Shown here one piece after another: positions 46,070 to 54,830 of a DNA stretch of 64,000 bases. A model generated the notes under the pieces. The model searched no databases. It saw nothing but the letters and a program-made list of their open reading frames with translations, and was not told the DNA's origin. Both the position numbers and the translations under genes were made by a program. Numbering within the stretch: position 1 is the first letter of the stretch; each line of letters opens with the position of its first letter. The stretch is from the NCBI GenBank assembly GCA_002863155.1, contig PKED01000146.1, positions 1 through 64,000 of the forward strand, read 5' to 3'. The stretch comes from Sphingomonadaceae bacterium. GTDB taxonomy: Bacteria > Pseudomonadota > Alphaproteobacteria > Sphingomonadales > Sphingomonadaceae.

Positions 46070-46560
46070 GCCGCGACGCGGCTTGCGTTGAAGGCGGCCA
46101 TCACCGCGTCGGCGAGCACGGTCAGCCCCTGCGCCTGCAATCGGCTGAGCTGTTTGCGCGGTGCCGAATCGATCACGCACAGTGCCCCTATCGGCACACC
46201 ATTCGAATCGGCAAGCGGTGCGCCAGCATAGAAGCGGATCTGCGGCCCGTCGCGCACCAGCGGGTTGTCGCCGAAGCGCGGGTCACGGCGGGCATCGGGC
46301 ACCACCATGATCTCGCGCCCGGTCATCGCATGGGCACAAAAGGATTGTTCGCGCGGCGTTTCGCAGGCCGCAAACCCCGTTCGCACCAGGAATTGCTGGC
46401 GCTCGTCCTCCACGATCGTGATCAGCGCGGTCGTCGTGTCGCACAGCGCCGACGCGAAATCGGTAATCGCCTGCAATGCGCCATCGTCGCGCAGGCACGC
46501 AAGATCGAGCGCGCCGATCGCCTGTCGCCGTGCCGCTTCGTCAATCTGCCAAGTCGTCAT
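46066..46560 (-). CDS. GAF-domain protein
   Basis: A 164-residue stand-alone GAF domain. Visible: LITIVEDERQQFLVRTGF, the TPREQSFCAHAMTGREIMVV segment, DARRDPRFGDNPLVRDGP and IRFYAGAPLADSNGVPIGAL, all characteristic of GAF modules that often sense small molecules or light. There is no attached kinase, cyclase or output domain. It starts 17 bp after ssb on the same strand, so it may be in the feoA-feoB-ssb transcript. Ligand unknown. Confidence 0.85.
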   Translation of the reverse strand: MTTWQIDEAARRQAIGALDLACLRDDGALQAITDFASALCDTTTALITIVEDERQQFLVRTGFAACETPREQSFCAHAMTGREIMVVPDARRDPRFGDNPLVRDGPQIRFYAGAPLADSNGVPIGALCVIDSAPRKQLSRLQAQGLTVLADAVMAAFNASRVAA

Positions 46561-46577
46561 AAATTGCCCGTAAACGC

Positions 46578-47102
46578 CTAGAACGGGATTTCGTCGTCGA
46601 AACCGTCGGCCGGGCCATCGTTGAACCCGCCGCCGCCGCCCAGGCCGCCGCGATCGTTGAAGCCGCCGCCGCGTCCCGATCCGCCGCGCGAGCCACCACC
46701 GCCGAAATCGTCGCCGCCGCCGCCCATGCCGCCGCCGCCACCACCGCCGCCCGCGCCGTCGAGCATCGTCAGCACGGCGTTATAGCCCTGCAGGACGATT
46801 TCGGTCGAATAACGGTCCTGCCCCTGCGCATCCTGCCATTTGCGAGTCTGCAGGGCGCCTTCGACATAGACCTTGCTGCCCTTGCGCAGATAGCGTTCAG
46901 CGACATTGGCGAGGCCTTCGCTGAAGACCTTCACCGTATGCCATTCGGTGCGTTCCTTCTTCTCGCCCGAATTGCGGTCCTTCCAGCTTTCCGACGTGGC
47001 GATGCGCAGTTCGACCACCTTGCCGCCGTTCTGGAAGCTGCGGCTTTCCGGGTCGCGCCCCAGATTGCCGACCAGAATCACCTTGTTGACGCTGCCCGCC
47101 AT
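46578..47102 (-). CDS. ssb: Single-stranded DNA-binding protein
   Basis: SSB tetramer protein (174 aa). The start [20 protein letters not shown] at 47102 follows AGGAAGAG, which overlaps the feoB stop. The OB fold runs through [40 protein letters not shown] and [19 protein letters not shown] (about residues 1-113); then comes a Gly-rich linker, almost pure Gly, and the acidic tip DDEIPF that binds partner proteins. It is directly downstream of feoB by 10 bp, an unusual neighbour, because ssb commonly lies by uvrA. Confidence 0.97.
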   Translation of the reverse strand: MAGSVNKVILVGNLGRDPESRSFQNGGKVVELRIATSESWKDRNSGEKKERTEWHTVKVFSEGLANVAERYLRKGSKVYVEGALQTRKWQDAQGQDRYSTEIVLQGYNAVLTMLDGAGGGGGGGGMGGGGDDFGGGGSRGGSGRGGGFNDRGGLGGGGGFNDGPADGFDDEIPF

Positions 47103-47112
47103 ATGTCTCTTC

Positions 47113-48978
47113 CTAAAGCCCGAGTGCCACGGCGGCCCAGTAAGTCGCCCCGGCAGCGACATAGGCCAGCGCGAACAGATAGCCAACCATGAAGGCGGGC
47201 CACCGCCACGAGTTGGTCTCGCGCCGGGTGACGGCAATCGTCGAGATGCACTGCGGCGCGAACACGAACCACATCAGAAAGGCAAGCGCGGTCGGCAGCG
47301 ACCAGCGCGCGCGCAAGGCCTGGGTGATTGCCGCTTGCCCGCGGGCGTCGTCGGGCGCGTCAATCGCATACACGGTGCCGAGAGCGGCCACCGCGATCTC
47401 GCGCGCCGCCATCGCTGGGATCAGCGCAAGCGCGATGTCGCGGTCGAAGCCGATCGGCTTCGTCACCACTGCCAGCCCATTGGCGATGCGTCCGGCGATC
47501 GAATAGTCGACCGGCGTGATCGTGCTGCCGACCGGAGGCTTGGGATAGCTGAGCAACAGCCACAGCACGACCGTCGAGGCGAGGATGATCGTGCCGGCGC
47601 GACGCAGAAACGCATAGGCGCGGCTCCACAGACCGATCGCCACGTCGCGCAGGCGCGGCAGCTGATATTTGGGCATTTCCATCATGAAGCCTGACGACGC
47701 GCCCTTGGTCACCGTCTTGCGCAACACGATCGCCGCGACGAATGCGCCGACAATGCCCAGGATATAGAGCATGAACAGCACCAGCCCCTGCAGGCCGACG
47801 AACGGCAGTACCTGCCGATCGGGGATCAGCGCGCCGATGACGACGGTATAGACCGGAAGCCGCGCCGAACAGGTCATCAGCGGCGCGATCAGGATCGTCG
47901 TCAGCCGGTCCTTCTCGTCCTCGATCGTGCGGGTCGCCATGATGCCGGGGACGGCGCAGGCAAAGCTCGACAGCAGCGGAATGAAGGCGCGGCCCGACAG
48001 CCCGGCGACCGCCATGACCCGGTCCATCAGAAAGGCCGCGCGGACCATGTATCCCGATGCTTCGAGCAGCAGGATGAACAGGAACAGGATCAGGATCTGC
48101 GGCAGGAAGACGATGACTGCGCCGACCCCGGCGATGATCCCTTCGGTCAACAGCCCGCGCACGAAGCCGTCGGGCAGGATCGCAGCGACCTGCTGCGCGA
48201 GCAGGGCAAAGCCCGCGTCGAGCGCGTCGGCGGGCGCCTTGGCCCAGCTGAACACCGCCTGGAACATCAGGAACAGGATGGTGAGCAGCAGGATCGTACC
48301 CCAAAGCGGATGCAGGGCGATGCCGTCGAGGCTGTGGGTCAGCCGCCGCGTCGGCGTTTCGGAGACGATCGCGCGCATCGCGATCGTGCGGGCGCGGCGC
48401 TGGAGCGTGGCGATATCCTCCTCCACGCCGCCATCGCCCGCGCGGACGCGGATCGCGCCGCCATGGCCGACCAGCCTGGCGAGCTCGCCGTTCAGCAGCT
48501 CGAGCCCGCGCTTGCGCACCGCCACCGTCGGTACAACCGGCACTCCCAGCGCCTGTGCCAGCGCCTGCGGATCGATCACCAGCCCGTCGCGCTCGGCAAG
48601 ATCGACCATGTTGAGCGCCACGACCACCGGCATGCCGAGCGCGATCAGCTGGAGTGCAAAGCGCAGGTGATTGTCGAGATTGGCGGCGTCGAGCACGATT
48701 ACCAGCGCATCGGGCAGGCGCTCCCCGGTCTGCGTGCCGGTGATCACGTCGCGGGTCACGCGCTCGTCGGGACTGCTCGGCTGGAGGCTGTAGGCGCCGG
48801 GCAGGTCGACCAGCTCGACCGCGCGACCATCGGGCAGCGCCAACCGGCCCGAGCGGCGCTCGACGGTGACGCCAGGATAATTGCCCACCTTCTGCCGCGC
48901 GCCGGTGAGCGCGTTGAACAGCGCGCTTTTGCCGGCATTGGGATTGCCGACCAGCGCCACCAGCGGCGCGGCGGTCAT
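47113..48978 (-). CDS. feoB: Ferrous iron transporter FeoB
   Basis: Fe(II) transporter of the inner membrane (621 aa, shorter than the 770 of E. coli, mainly at the C-terminus). The N-terminal G domain holds G1 [24 protein letters not shown], and LNMVD as G4. The membrane part includes the pore and gating segments with repeated IILAST-like helices, and a C-terminal helix [20 protein letters not shown]. It follows feoA by 13 bp on the same strand. Regulation is likely by iron; see the candidate Fur box. Confidence 0.95.
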   Translation of the reverse strand: MTAAPLVALVGNPNAGKSALFNALTGARQKVGNYPGVTVERRSGRLALPDGRAVELVDLPGAYSLQPSSPDERVTRDVITGTQTGERLPDALVIVLDAANLDNHLRFALQLIALGMPVVVALNMVDLAERDGLVIDPQALAQALGVPVVPTVAVRKRGLELLNGELARLVGHGGAIRVRAGDGGVEEDIATLQRRARTIAMRAIVSETPTRRLTHSLDGIALHPLWGTILLLTILFLMFQAVFSWAKAPADALDAGFALLAQQVAAILPDGFVRGLLTEGIIAGVGAVIVFLPQILILFLFILLLEASGYMVRAAFLMDRVMAVAGLSGRAFIPLLSSFACAVPGIMATRTIEDEKDRLTTILIAPLMTCSARLPVYTVVIGALIPDRQVLPFVGLQGLVLFMLYILGIVGAFVAAIVLRKTVTKGASSGFMMEMPKYQLPRLRDVAIGLWSRAYAFLRRAGTIILASTVVLWLLLSYPKPPVGSTITPVDYSIAGRIANGLAVVTKPIGFDRDIALALIPAMAAREIAVAALGTVYAIDAPDDARGQAAITQALRARWSLPTALAFLMWFVFAPQCISTIAVTRRETNSWRWPAFMVGYLFALAYVAAGATYWAAVALGL

Positions 48979-48991
48979 TATCGCCGCGCGA

Positions 48992-49252
48992 TCATTCGGC
49001 GGGCGAAAGCGGCGATACCTGGATCGCGCCCGCGACCGCCCGGCGAAGCGCGACCGTCATCCGCCCGATTCGGCAGGCGATCGGCCCCTTGCCCAAAGTT
49101 GCGCGGTGCAACACTTCGATGCCGACGCCTTCGTCGAAACCCAGCTCGCGCAGCCGTCGCGCCTCGGGCTCGGCCAGTCGCGCCCAATCGATCGCGCTCA
49201 CCGTCGCGACCTGGCGCAGCGACAGACGTTCGAGGCTGATCGGATTGGACAT
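48992..49252 (-). CDS. feoA: Ferrous iron transport protein FeoA
   Basis: Small SH3-fold accessory protein of FeoB (86 aa). The start MSNPISLERLSLRQVATVSA at 49252 is chosen; the longer frame runs through the Fur-like box. Later motifs are RLRELGFDEGVGIEVLHRAT and IACRIGRMTVALRRAVAG, typical of FeoA. Together with feoB and probably ssb and the GAF gene, it forms a minus-strand operon. Confidence 0.93.
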   Translation of the reverse strand: MSNPISLERLSLRQVATVSAIDWARLAEPEARRLRELGFDEGVGIEVLHRATLGKGPIACRIGRMTVALRRAVAGAIQVSPLSPAE

Positions 49253-49272
49253 GCAGCGCGAATAGCCTTGCT

Positions 49273-49291
49273 GCGAGTGATTATCAATAAC
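49273..49291 (-). promoter_or_regulatory. Candidate Fur box upstream of feoA
   Basis: Read on the minus strand, GTTATTGATAATCACTCGC matches the classical 19-bp Fur consensus at 14 of 19 positions, with an intact GATAATCA core. It ends 21 bp upstream of the feoA start, where a repressor would block an iron-uptake operon. Alphaproteobacterial iron regulators (Fur/Mur, Irr, RirA) vary in motif, so the binder is uncertain. Confidence 0.5.
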
Positions 49292-49386
49292 TTTCGCCGG
49301 AACCCTGCCAGCTGATCGTCGGGGTCGACATCCAAAAGGGGTGTCCCAACCGTCTATGGGGTATCGAAGCAAACAAGGGGAGCATC

Positions 49387-49779
49387 ATGCTGCAAATCAT
49401 CGACCTGTTGAGCTGGTCCGCGCCGGGCATCTTATTATTGATCGGCGTCATCCAGGTGCTGCGCCTGATCCATGCCGCGCTACTGCATCTCACGCTGCGC
49501 AAGGCGATCAGCGTCAATGCACCGATCGCGAGCGAGCTTGTCGACAAGATCGATCAGCGCATCGATCGTGCGGGCGAGCTGCCCGGCGACGACCGCAATG
49601 GGCTGGTGCTGATCGCGATCGGGCTTGCCATTGCAGGCTATGGCCTGATCCAGCAGGACGACACGCTCCGGTCGATGCTGGGTGCGGCGCTGTTTCCGCT
49701 GTTCGTCGGCATTGCCCTGCTGATCCGCCGCTGGCTTGTCGAGCGGGCGATCGCAAGCGAAATCGCGGCGGGTGGATGA
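49387..49779 (+). CDS. Small membrane protein of unknown function
   Basis: A 130-residue protein I do not recognise. Three hydrophobic segments are visible: APGILLLIGVIQVLRLIHAA, GLVLIAIGLAIAGYGLIQ and MLGAALFPLFVGIALLIRRW; between the first two lies a charged stretch (VDKIDQRIDRAGELPGDDRN). GGGGAG lies 7 bases before the ATG. Its last codons overlap the start of the sigma-factor gene by 8 bp, so the two are probably coupled. It could act in signal sensing for that sigma factor, but this is only context. Confidence 0.72.
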   Translation: MLQIIDLLSWSAPGILLLIGVIQVLRLIHAALLHLTLRKAISVNAPIASELVDKIDQRIDRAGELPGDDRNGLVLIAIGLAIAGYGLIQQDDTLRSMLGAALFPLFVGIALLIRRWLVERAIASEIAAGG

Positions 49780-50314
49780 CGACGATTTCGCCCTTAACCG
49801 GCGGGCGGCGGCGGGCGACCGCCGCGCCTTTGCGATGCTCGTCGGGCGTCACGAGGCGCGGCTGCGCGGCTTTCTGGCACGGATTGCGGGCGCCGATGAT
49901 GCCGACGATCTCGCGCAGGAGGCGTTTCTGCGCGCGTGGCGGCGCGCGGGCGCGTTTCGCGGCGGCGCCAGCTATCGCAGTTGGCTGTTCGCGATCGGGT
50001 GGCGCGTGTTCATCGATTCGACGCGCCGCGACCGGCGCGACCGGTCGATGAAGGCGGCGGTGGCGGCGCTGCCCGGCGCGGATCACGTCGCCGCCGATGG
50101 CGAGGCGGGGATCGACACCGCTCGCCTGCTGGCCGCGCTCGACCCGCTCGAACGTGCCTGCGTGGTGCTGTGTCACGGCCAAGGCTGGTCGCATAGCGAA
50201 GCGGCCGCTATTCTCGCAATGCCGCTCGGTTCGCTGAAGACGCGGCTGGCGCGGGCGACGCGCCGATGCGAGGCGATGCTCGACCAACCGCTGCGGAGCG
50301 AGAGCGATGACTGA
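49772..50314 (+). CDS. ECF-family RNA polymerase sigma factor
   Basis: A 180-residue extracytoplasmic-function sigma factor. The GTG at 49772 is the first plausible start near the overlap. Region 2 runs from about FAMLVGRHEARLRGFLARIA to WLFAIGWRVFIDSTRRDRR, with the DDADDLAQEAFLRAW -10-binding helix. Region 4 holds LDPLERACVVLCHGQGWSHS and EAAAILAMPLGSLKTRLARA, which contains the -35-reading helix-turn-helix. No zinc-type anti-sigma is adjacent; the next gene encodes a small two-helix membrane protein that might take that role. Confidence 0.9.
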   Translation: MDDDDFALNRRAAAGDRRAFAMLVGRHEARLRGFLARIAGADDADDLAQEAFLRAWRRAGAFRGGASYRSWLFAIGWRVFIDSTRRDRRDRSMKAAVAALPGADHVAADGEAGIDTARLLAALDPLERACVVLCHGQGWSHSEAAAILAMPLGSLKTRLARATRRCEAMLDQPLRSESDD

Positions 50315-50615
50315 GACCCAAGCCCGGTTGCGCCTCCTGCTCGACGAAGCGCCGCGCGCACCCGACCCCGGCTTCGTCGCGCAGGTCGATGCGCTGGTGC
50401 AGCTCGACCAGACTTATCGGCTGCGGCGGCGGCGCGCCTGGCAGCGTTTCGCCGGCGATCTTGCGACCGCGAGCGCGATCATTGTCCCGGCGCTGGGGCT
50501 CACCCTGGCCGCTGCGGCGGGCCTGACCGGCACGGGCCATGTCGCGCCGATCGTCGCGGCGATGACGCTGGCCTTGGCCGGTTGGGCGGCGACCAACCGC
50601 TGGGCGAGCAGCTGA
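50307..50615 (+). CDS. Small membrane protein, possible anti-sigma partner
   Basis: A 102-residue protein overlapping the end of the sigma gene by 8 bp. A cytoplasmic part of about 50 residues (DEAPRAPDPGFVAQVDALVQ, then an Arg-rich RLRRRRAWQRF) precedes two hydrophobic helices (TASAIIVPALGLTLAAAAGL and HVAPIVAAMTLALAGWAATN). There is no HxxxCxxC zinc motif. Position and topology make it a candidate anti-sigma factor; no family recognised. Confidence 0.7.
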   Translation: MTETQARLRLLLDEAPRAPDPGFVAQVDALVQLDQTYRLRRRRAWQRFAGDLATASAIIVPALGLTLAAAAGLTGTGHVAPIVAAMTLALAGWAATNRWASS

Positions 50616-50618
50616 GGT

Positions 50619-51284
50619 TCAGACGACCGGGTAGCGTAGCCGCCCGATGAAGCGCGACAGGCTCGGCAGGTTTTCGGTGCGCGCGACGAAGCCGGCCTTG
50701 GCCTTTTCAAAGCGCATGATGCCTTCGATCCGGCGCGCGAGAAAGGCGCGCGTATCGGCCCAGTCGTCGCTCTCGTCGTTCAGGAAGAAGGTGATGGTGG
50801 CGGCATAGACGCTGCCGAGGATCGCGCGCTTGGTATAATGATTATAGTCGGTCGCGGTGTCGCCGGCCTGGCGCCACATCAGGTCGACGCTTCGCCAGCC
50901 GAGCCGGGCGGCGCGCGCGACATTGTGCGGCATGGCGAGGATCGCGACCGCGCGGCGCAGCGCATCGCGGCGCGGGGCGAGTTCGGCAAGCCGTGCCTCG
51001 ATTTGGTCGGCGATTCGCGCGCGGATCTTGCGGGCGGCCAGTTCATCCTTCGGCAGCGCGGCGACCATTACCGCGTCGACATGCGCGAACCATGCATCGA
51101 TCATCGCGACCGCGCCGTCGCGAAAGGCGAGCGCGGCAACATCGGCGTCGATCCCGGCCTGCTCGGCGGCGAGCGCGACGGCGGCCGGGGTCCAGCCATC
51201 GAACGCGGCATTGTCGGCGATCAGCGGGGCAAGGCCGAGGCGGATTTCATCGAGCGTGGCGTTTTGGGGGATCGATGTCGTCAT
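50619..51284 (-). CDS. COQ9-like ubiquinone biosynthesis protein
   Basis: A 221-residue COQ9 family protein, helical and TetR-like, which in eukaryotes binds lipid and supports COQ7 in ubiquinone synthesis. The start MTTSIPQNATLDEIRLGLAP at 51284 is chosen; a Met three codons upstream is possible. Landmarks include FDGWTPAAVALAAEQAGIDA, the AIDAWFAHVDAVMV-like helix and DLMWRQAGDTATDYNHYTKR, which is family-specific. It is 3 bp from the convergent upstream gene end. The direct role in bacteria is inferred. Confidence 0.88.
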   Translation of the reverse strand: MTTSIPQNATLDEIRLGLAPLIADNAAFDGWTPAAVALAAEQAGIDADVAALAFRDGAVAMIDAWFAHVDAVMVAALPKDELAARKIRARIADQIEARLAELAPRRDALRRAVAILAMPHNVARAARLGWRSVDLMWRQAGDTATDYNHYTKRAILGSVYAATITFFLNDESDDWADTRAFLARRIEGIMRFEKAKAGFVARTENLPSLSRFIGRLRYPVV

Positions 51285-51294
51285 GGCGCGCATT

Positions 51295-52161
51295 CTAGCG
51301 CCCCCGCCGCACCAGCACCAGCGCGGCGGCGACCAGCGCGGCGCCCAGCAGATCGGGGAGCCCCAGCCGCTCGTCATACACGATCCAGCCGACCGTCGCT
51401 GCCACCACCGGCTGCACCAGCAGCGCGATGCCGACGATCAGCGGCGACAACCTGCCGAGTGCATAGATCATCAGCCCCTGGCCGAGCACCTGGCTCGCCA
51501 GCGCCAGCGCGATCAGCGGCCCCCAGTGCGACGGCACGATCCGTTCGCCCAGCAACACCGCGAACAGCAGCAGCGGTGCGATGCTCGCCAGCGTCGACAG
51601 CGCCAGCGCCGGCAGCGGCGCCATCGTCGCGCGCGCACGCGCCATGCCGATGAAGTAGACGGCATAGAGGATGCCCGCCAGCAGGCAGAGCAGGTCGCCC
51701 CCCAGATTGCGTGGGTTCACCTGATAGGATTGCCCCATCAGCAGCGCGCCGCCGATCGCCGCGAGCAGCAGCGCCACCGCCTGCATCCGGCTCGGCAAGG
51801 CCCGCGCGGCGATGAAGCCATAGACCGGAAAGATCAGGGTTGCCGAATTGCCGAACAGCGTCGCATTGGCGAGCGTCGTCTTGAGAATGCCGAGATGCCA
51901 GCTCGCCAGATCGGCGGCAAAGCATGTCCCGGCAAGCGCGAGCGTCGCCCACAGGCCGCGCGACAGCCCGGCCGGGCGCCAGCCGGTGGCGAGCGCCATC
52001 GCCACGAGCAGCGGCGCGGCCAGTGTGATCCGCCAGAAGGCCGAGGCGACCGGGCCGGTATCGGCAAGCCGCACGAACCACGGCCCGAAGGCAAGCGCGA
52101 CATTGGCGATGATGACCGCGACGAACGCACGGGCCGGGGGCTGATGATCGGCGGATGTCAT
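51295..52161 (-). CDS. EamA/DMT family transporter
   Basis: Drug/metabolite transporter superfamily protein (288 aa) with ten predicted helices in two EamA repeats, first RAFVAVIIANVALAFGPWFV and second beginning near GGDLLCLLAGILYAVYFIG. The motif AFWRITLAAPLLVAMALATG in helix 2-3 is typical. The start MTSADHQPPARAF at 52161 was chosen over an extension that includes leader sequence. It lies 10 bp after the end of the COQ9 start region and is divergent from the OYE gene. Substrate unknown. Confidence 0.87.
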   Translation of the reverse strand: MTSADHQPPARAFVAVIIANVALAFGPWFVRLADTGPVASAFWRITLAAPLLVAMALATGWRPAGLSRGLWATLALAGTCFAADLASWHLGILKTTLANATLFGNSATLIFPVYGFIAARALPSRMQAVALLLAAIGGALLMGQSYQVNPRNLGGDLLCLLAGILYAVYFIGMARARATMAPLPALALSTLASIAPLLLFAVLLGERIVPSHWGPLIALALASQVLGQGLMIYALGRLSPLIVGIALLVQPVVAATVGWIVYDERLGLPDLLGAALVAAALVLVRRGR

Positions 52162-52280
52162 GCTCGGTTTGCGGCACTCTAGTTTTTCTATCGGGGCACA
52201 GGCAGTGCGGCCTGGCCTGTAGCGCGCTACATGGCGCTCGTCGCCTGCCAAAGGCGCTTGCCAAGGTCCAAGGAGTTACC

Positions 52281-53372
52281 ATGCCGAACCTGTTCGATTC
52301 CATCCAGTTGGGCGCCATTCCCGCTGCGAATCGCGTGCTGATGGCGCCTTTGACGCGTGGTCGCGCGACCAAAGACCATGTGCCGACGCCGATCATGGCC
52401 GATTATTACGCGCAGCGGGCAAGCGCTGGGCTCATCATTTCCGAAGCGACCGGGATCAGCCGCGAAGGGCTCGGCTGGCCGTTCGCGCCGGGCCTGTGGA
52501 GCGACGAACAGGCCGAAGCCTGGGCGCCGGTAACGGCGGCGGTGCACGCGGCGGGCGGGCGGATCGTCGCGCAGATCTGGCACATGGGTCGCGTCGTGCA
52601 TTCGAGCTTTAACGATGGCGCCGCCCCTGTCTCCGCCTCGGCGACGACCGCGCCCGGCAAGGCGCATACCTATGTCGGTCGCCAGCCCTATGACGAGGCA
52701 CGTCCGCTCGACATCGCCGAAATCCCCCGGCTGCTCGACGATTATCGCCGCGCGACCCGCAACGCGATCGCCGCCGGGTTCGACGGGGTGCAGATCCACG
52801 CGGCCAACGGCTATCTGATCGACCAGTTCCTGCGCGACGGCAGCAACCACCGCAGCGATGCCTATGGCGGCCCGCCCGAAAACCGCATCCGCCTGCTGCG
52901 CGAAGTGACCGAGGCGGTCGCCGGTGTCGCCGGGGCCGATCGCACCGCGGTGCGCCTGTCGCCCAATGGCGATTCGCAAGGGGTCGACGACAGCGACGCG
53001 GCGAGCGTCTTCGTGCCGGCGGCGAAAGTGCTCGCCGAGATCGGCATCGCCTTCCTCGAACTGCGAGAGCCCGGCGCGGACGGCACCTTCGGCCGCACCG
53101 ACGTGCCGAAGCAGTCGCCCGCGATCCGCGAGGTGTTCAAGGCGCCGCTGGTGCTGAATTCGGATTATGTCAGCGCCGAACAGGCGCAGGCGGCGATCGA
53201 TTCGGGGGTCGCCGACGCGATCAGCTTCGGGCGGACCTTCCTTGCCAATCCCGATCTGCCCGAGCGGTTGAAGGCCGGCGCCGCTCTCAACCCCGACGTC
53301 ATGGCGACATGGTACAGCCAGGGTGCCGAGGGCTATACCGATTATCCTGTGCTCGGGGCGGCGGCGGCCTGA
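52281..53372 (+). CDS. Old yellow enzyme family NADH:flavin oxidoreductase
   Basis: FMN-dependent ene-reductase (363 aa, TIM barrel) resembling NemA. The start at 52281 follows AAGGAG by 7 bases. MPNLFDSIQLGAIPAANRVL, APLTRGRATKDHVPTPIMAD and the substrate-contact segment QIHAANGYLIDQFLRDGSNH are present, then DAYGGPPENRIRLLREV and the FMN-phosphate region AISFGRTFLANPDLPERLK. It would reduce activated double bonds or nitro compounds. Converges on the P450 gene with 21 bp between. Confidence 0.93.
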   Translation: MPNLFDSIQLGAIPAANRVLMAPLTRGRATKDHVPTPIMADYYAQRASAGLIISEATGISREGLGWPFAPGLWSDEQAEAWAPVTAAVHAAGGRIVAQIWHMGRVVHSSFNDGAAPVSASATTAPGKAHTYVGRQPYDEARPLDIAEIPRLLDDYRRATRNAIAAGFDGVQIHAANGYLIDQFLRDGSNHRSDAYGGPPENRIRLLREVTEAVAGVAGADRTAVRLSPNGDSQGVDDSDAASVFVPAAKVLAEIGIAFLELREPGADGTFGRTDVPKQSPAIREVFKAPLVLNSDYVSAEQAQAAIDSGVADAISFGRTFLANPDLPERLKAGAALNPDVMATWYSQGAEGYTDYPVLGAAAA

Positions 53373-53393
53373 CGGCCAGCGCTTCTCGCTGCG

Positions 53394-54773
53394 TCAGGCG
53401 ATCGGCACGAAGCGGAGCGGCAGCCCGTCCCTGGGGCGCGGGATCGGCCAGGCCTGCCAGTCGGTGCCCGCACCCGGATCGAGCACGATCCGGTAGCGAC
53501 GCAGCAATTGGGCGACGAGTAGCCGGGTCTGCATTTCGGCGAAGTGCAGACCCAGGCACATATGCGCGCCGCCGCCGAACGGGATCCACGCATATTTGTG
53601 GCGTGCGCGCACAGCCTCGGGCGCGAAGCGCATCGGGTCGAATGTCGCCGGATCGGGCCAGAGTTCGGGCGCGTGATGCGTGTGCGCCGGGGACACGCTG
53701 ACCGACGTTCCCGCCGGGATGGTATAGCCGCCGAATTCGAAATCGCGCAGCGCACGGCGCGGCAGCGAGGGGACCGGCGGCATGATCCGCAGTGCTTCGC
53801 GAAAGGCATAGTCGGTCAGCTTCAACCGATCGAGCTGGCCGTGCGCCAGCCCCTCATCGTCATTGAGACCGAGCGCCGCGACCTCGTCGCGCAGCCGGTC
53901 CTGCCATTCGGCATGGCGGCCGAGCAGCATGATGAGCGTGGTCGCCGACGATGTGATCGTGTCGTGCGCCGCCATCATCAGGAAATTCATGTGATCGGCG
54001 ATCGCGTCGTCGCTCAGCGGCGTGCCATTCTCGTCGGTCGCGCGGCAGAAATGCGAGAAGAAATCCTGGCCGTCGCCATTGCGGCGCCTGGGGATTTCGC
54101 GCTTGAACAGATCGATCAGATAGGCGCGCGCCTGGGTGCCCTTGCGCATCTGCGTTCCCGGCAGGGGAATGCGGATCGGCGTCACCGACGCCTGCACTTC
54201 GTCGACGAACGCTTGGTTGATCCGCTTTGCCTCCGGGCCCAGCTCCATGCCGAGAAAGCTCTCGGCCGCCAGATCGAGCGTCAGCGCCTTGATCGCATCG
54301 TAGAAGCGCATCGGCTTGTTCGCCCAGCCGCTCACCGCGCGGGCAATGCCGCGGTTGAGCTGTTCGGCATAATGCCGCATCGGCTCGGGCTTGAACGCCA
54401 CCGACAGCGTGCGCCGATCGGCACGGTGATGGTCGAAGTCCATCAGCATGAGGCCGCGCGGAAACAGCAGGTTCAGCAGCGGCCCCCAGCCCTGCTCGGA
54501 GGAAAAAATCCGCTCGCGGTCGAACAATACCAGCTCGTTCGCGTCGGGGCCGAGCAGCATGACCGTCGTGCCGCCAAGCGCGGTGTTGCGATAGACGCGG
54601 CCATAGCTGTCCGCCATCTTGCGACCGAATGCCGCCGGATCGCGGAGTAGGCGGAAGGTGTTGCCGACCAAGGGCAGCCCGTCCTCGCCCGGAATATGCC
54701 GCAAGTCGCGCGCATGCTGTTTCGGCAGCCAGTGCGGATTGGCTTGATAGCTATGGGCATAGGCCATCGACAT
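53394..54773 (-). CDS. Cytochrome P450
   Basis: Heme monooxygenase (459 aa, no membrane anchor, so a soluble bacterial type). The I-helix NFLMMAAHDTITSSATTLIM contains the oxygen-activating Asp-Thr, the K-helix has EALR in FREALRIMPPV, and the heme loop FGGGAHMCLGLHFA places the ligand Cys406. No ferredoxin or reductase gene is next to it. A 26-bp near-perfect palindrome lies 11 bp upstream of its start, suggesting tight repressor control. Substrate cannot be told. Confidence 0.95.
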   Translation of the reverse strand: MSMAYAHSYQANPHWLPKQHARDLRHIPGEDGLPLVGNTFRLLRDPAAFGRKMADSYGRVYRNTALGGTTVMLLGPDANELVLFDRERIFSSEQGWGPLLNLLFPRGLMLMDFDHHRADRRTLSVAFKPEPMRHYAEQLNRGIARAVSGWANKPMRFYDAIKALTLDLAAESFLGMELGPEAKRINQAFVDEVQASVTPIRIPLPGTQMRKGTQARAYLIDLFKREIPRRRNGDGQDFFSHFCRATDENGTPLSDDAIADHMNFLMMAAHDTITSSATTLIMLLGRHAEWQDRLRDEVAALGLNDDEGLAHGQLDRLKLTDYAFREALRIMPPVPSLPRRALRDFEFGGYTIPAGTSVSVSPAHTHHAPELWPDPATFDPMRFAPEAVRARHKYAWIPFGGGAHMCLGLHFAEMQTRLLVAQLLRRYRIVLDPGAGTDWQAWPIPRPRDGLPLRFVPIA

Positions 54774-54784
54774 GCTCTCCGACG

Positions 54785-54810
54785 CGTTACTTACACCGGT
54801 ATAAGTAACG
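54785..54810. promoter_or_regulatory. 26-bp palindromic operator upstream of the P450 gene
   Basis: Arms CGTTACTTA (54785-54793) and TAAGTAACG (54802-54810) are exact inverted complements, and the centre ACCGGT (54795-54800) is itself palindromic; only the pair at 54794/54801 mismatches. The length and symmetry fit a TetR-type regulator site. It lies in the P450 promoter space, between the P450 and GNAT genes. No TetR gene is in the window, so the binder is encoded elsewhere. Confidence 0.75.
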
Positions 54811-54830
54811 CCTGCCGAGCCGCCAAGCGC

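Noticed and set aside
49351..49356. CGTCTA as an ECF -10 element for the sigma locus
   Set aside because: No matching -35 element is found at a workable distance; a GGAAC lies too close to a different CGTC.
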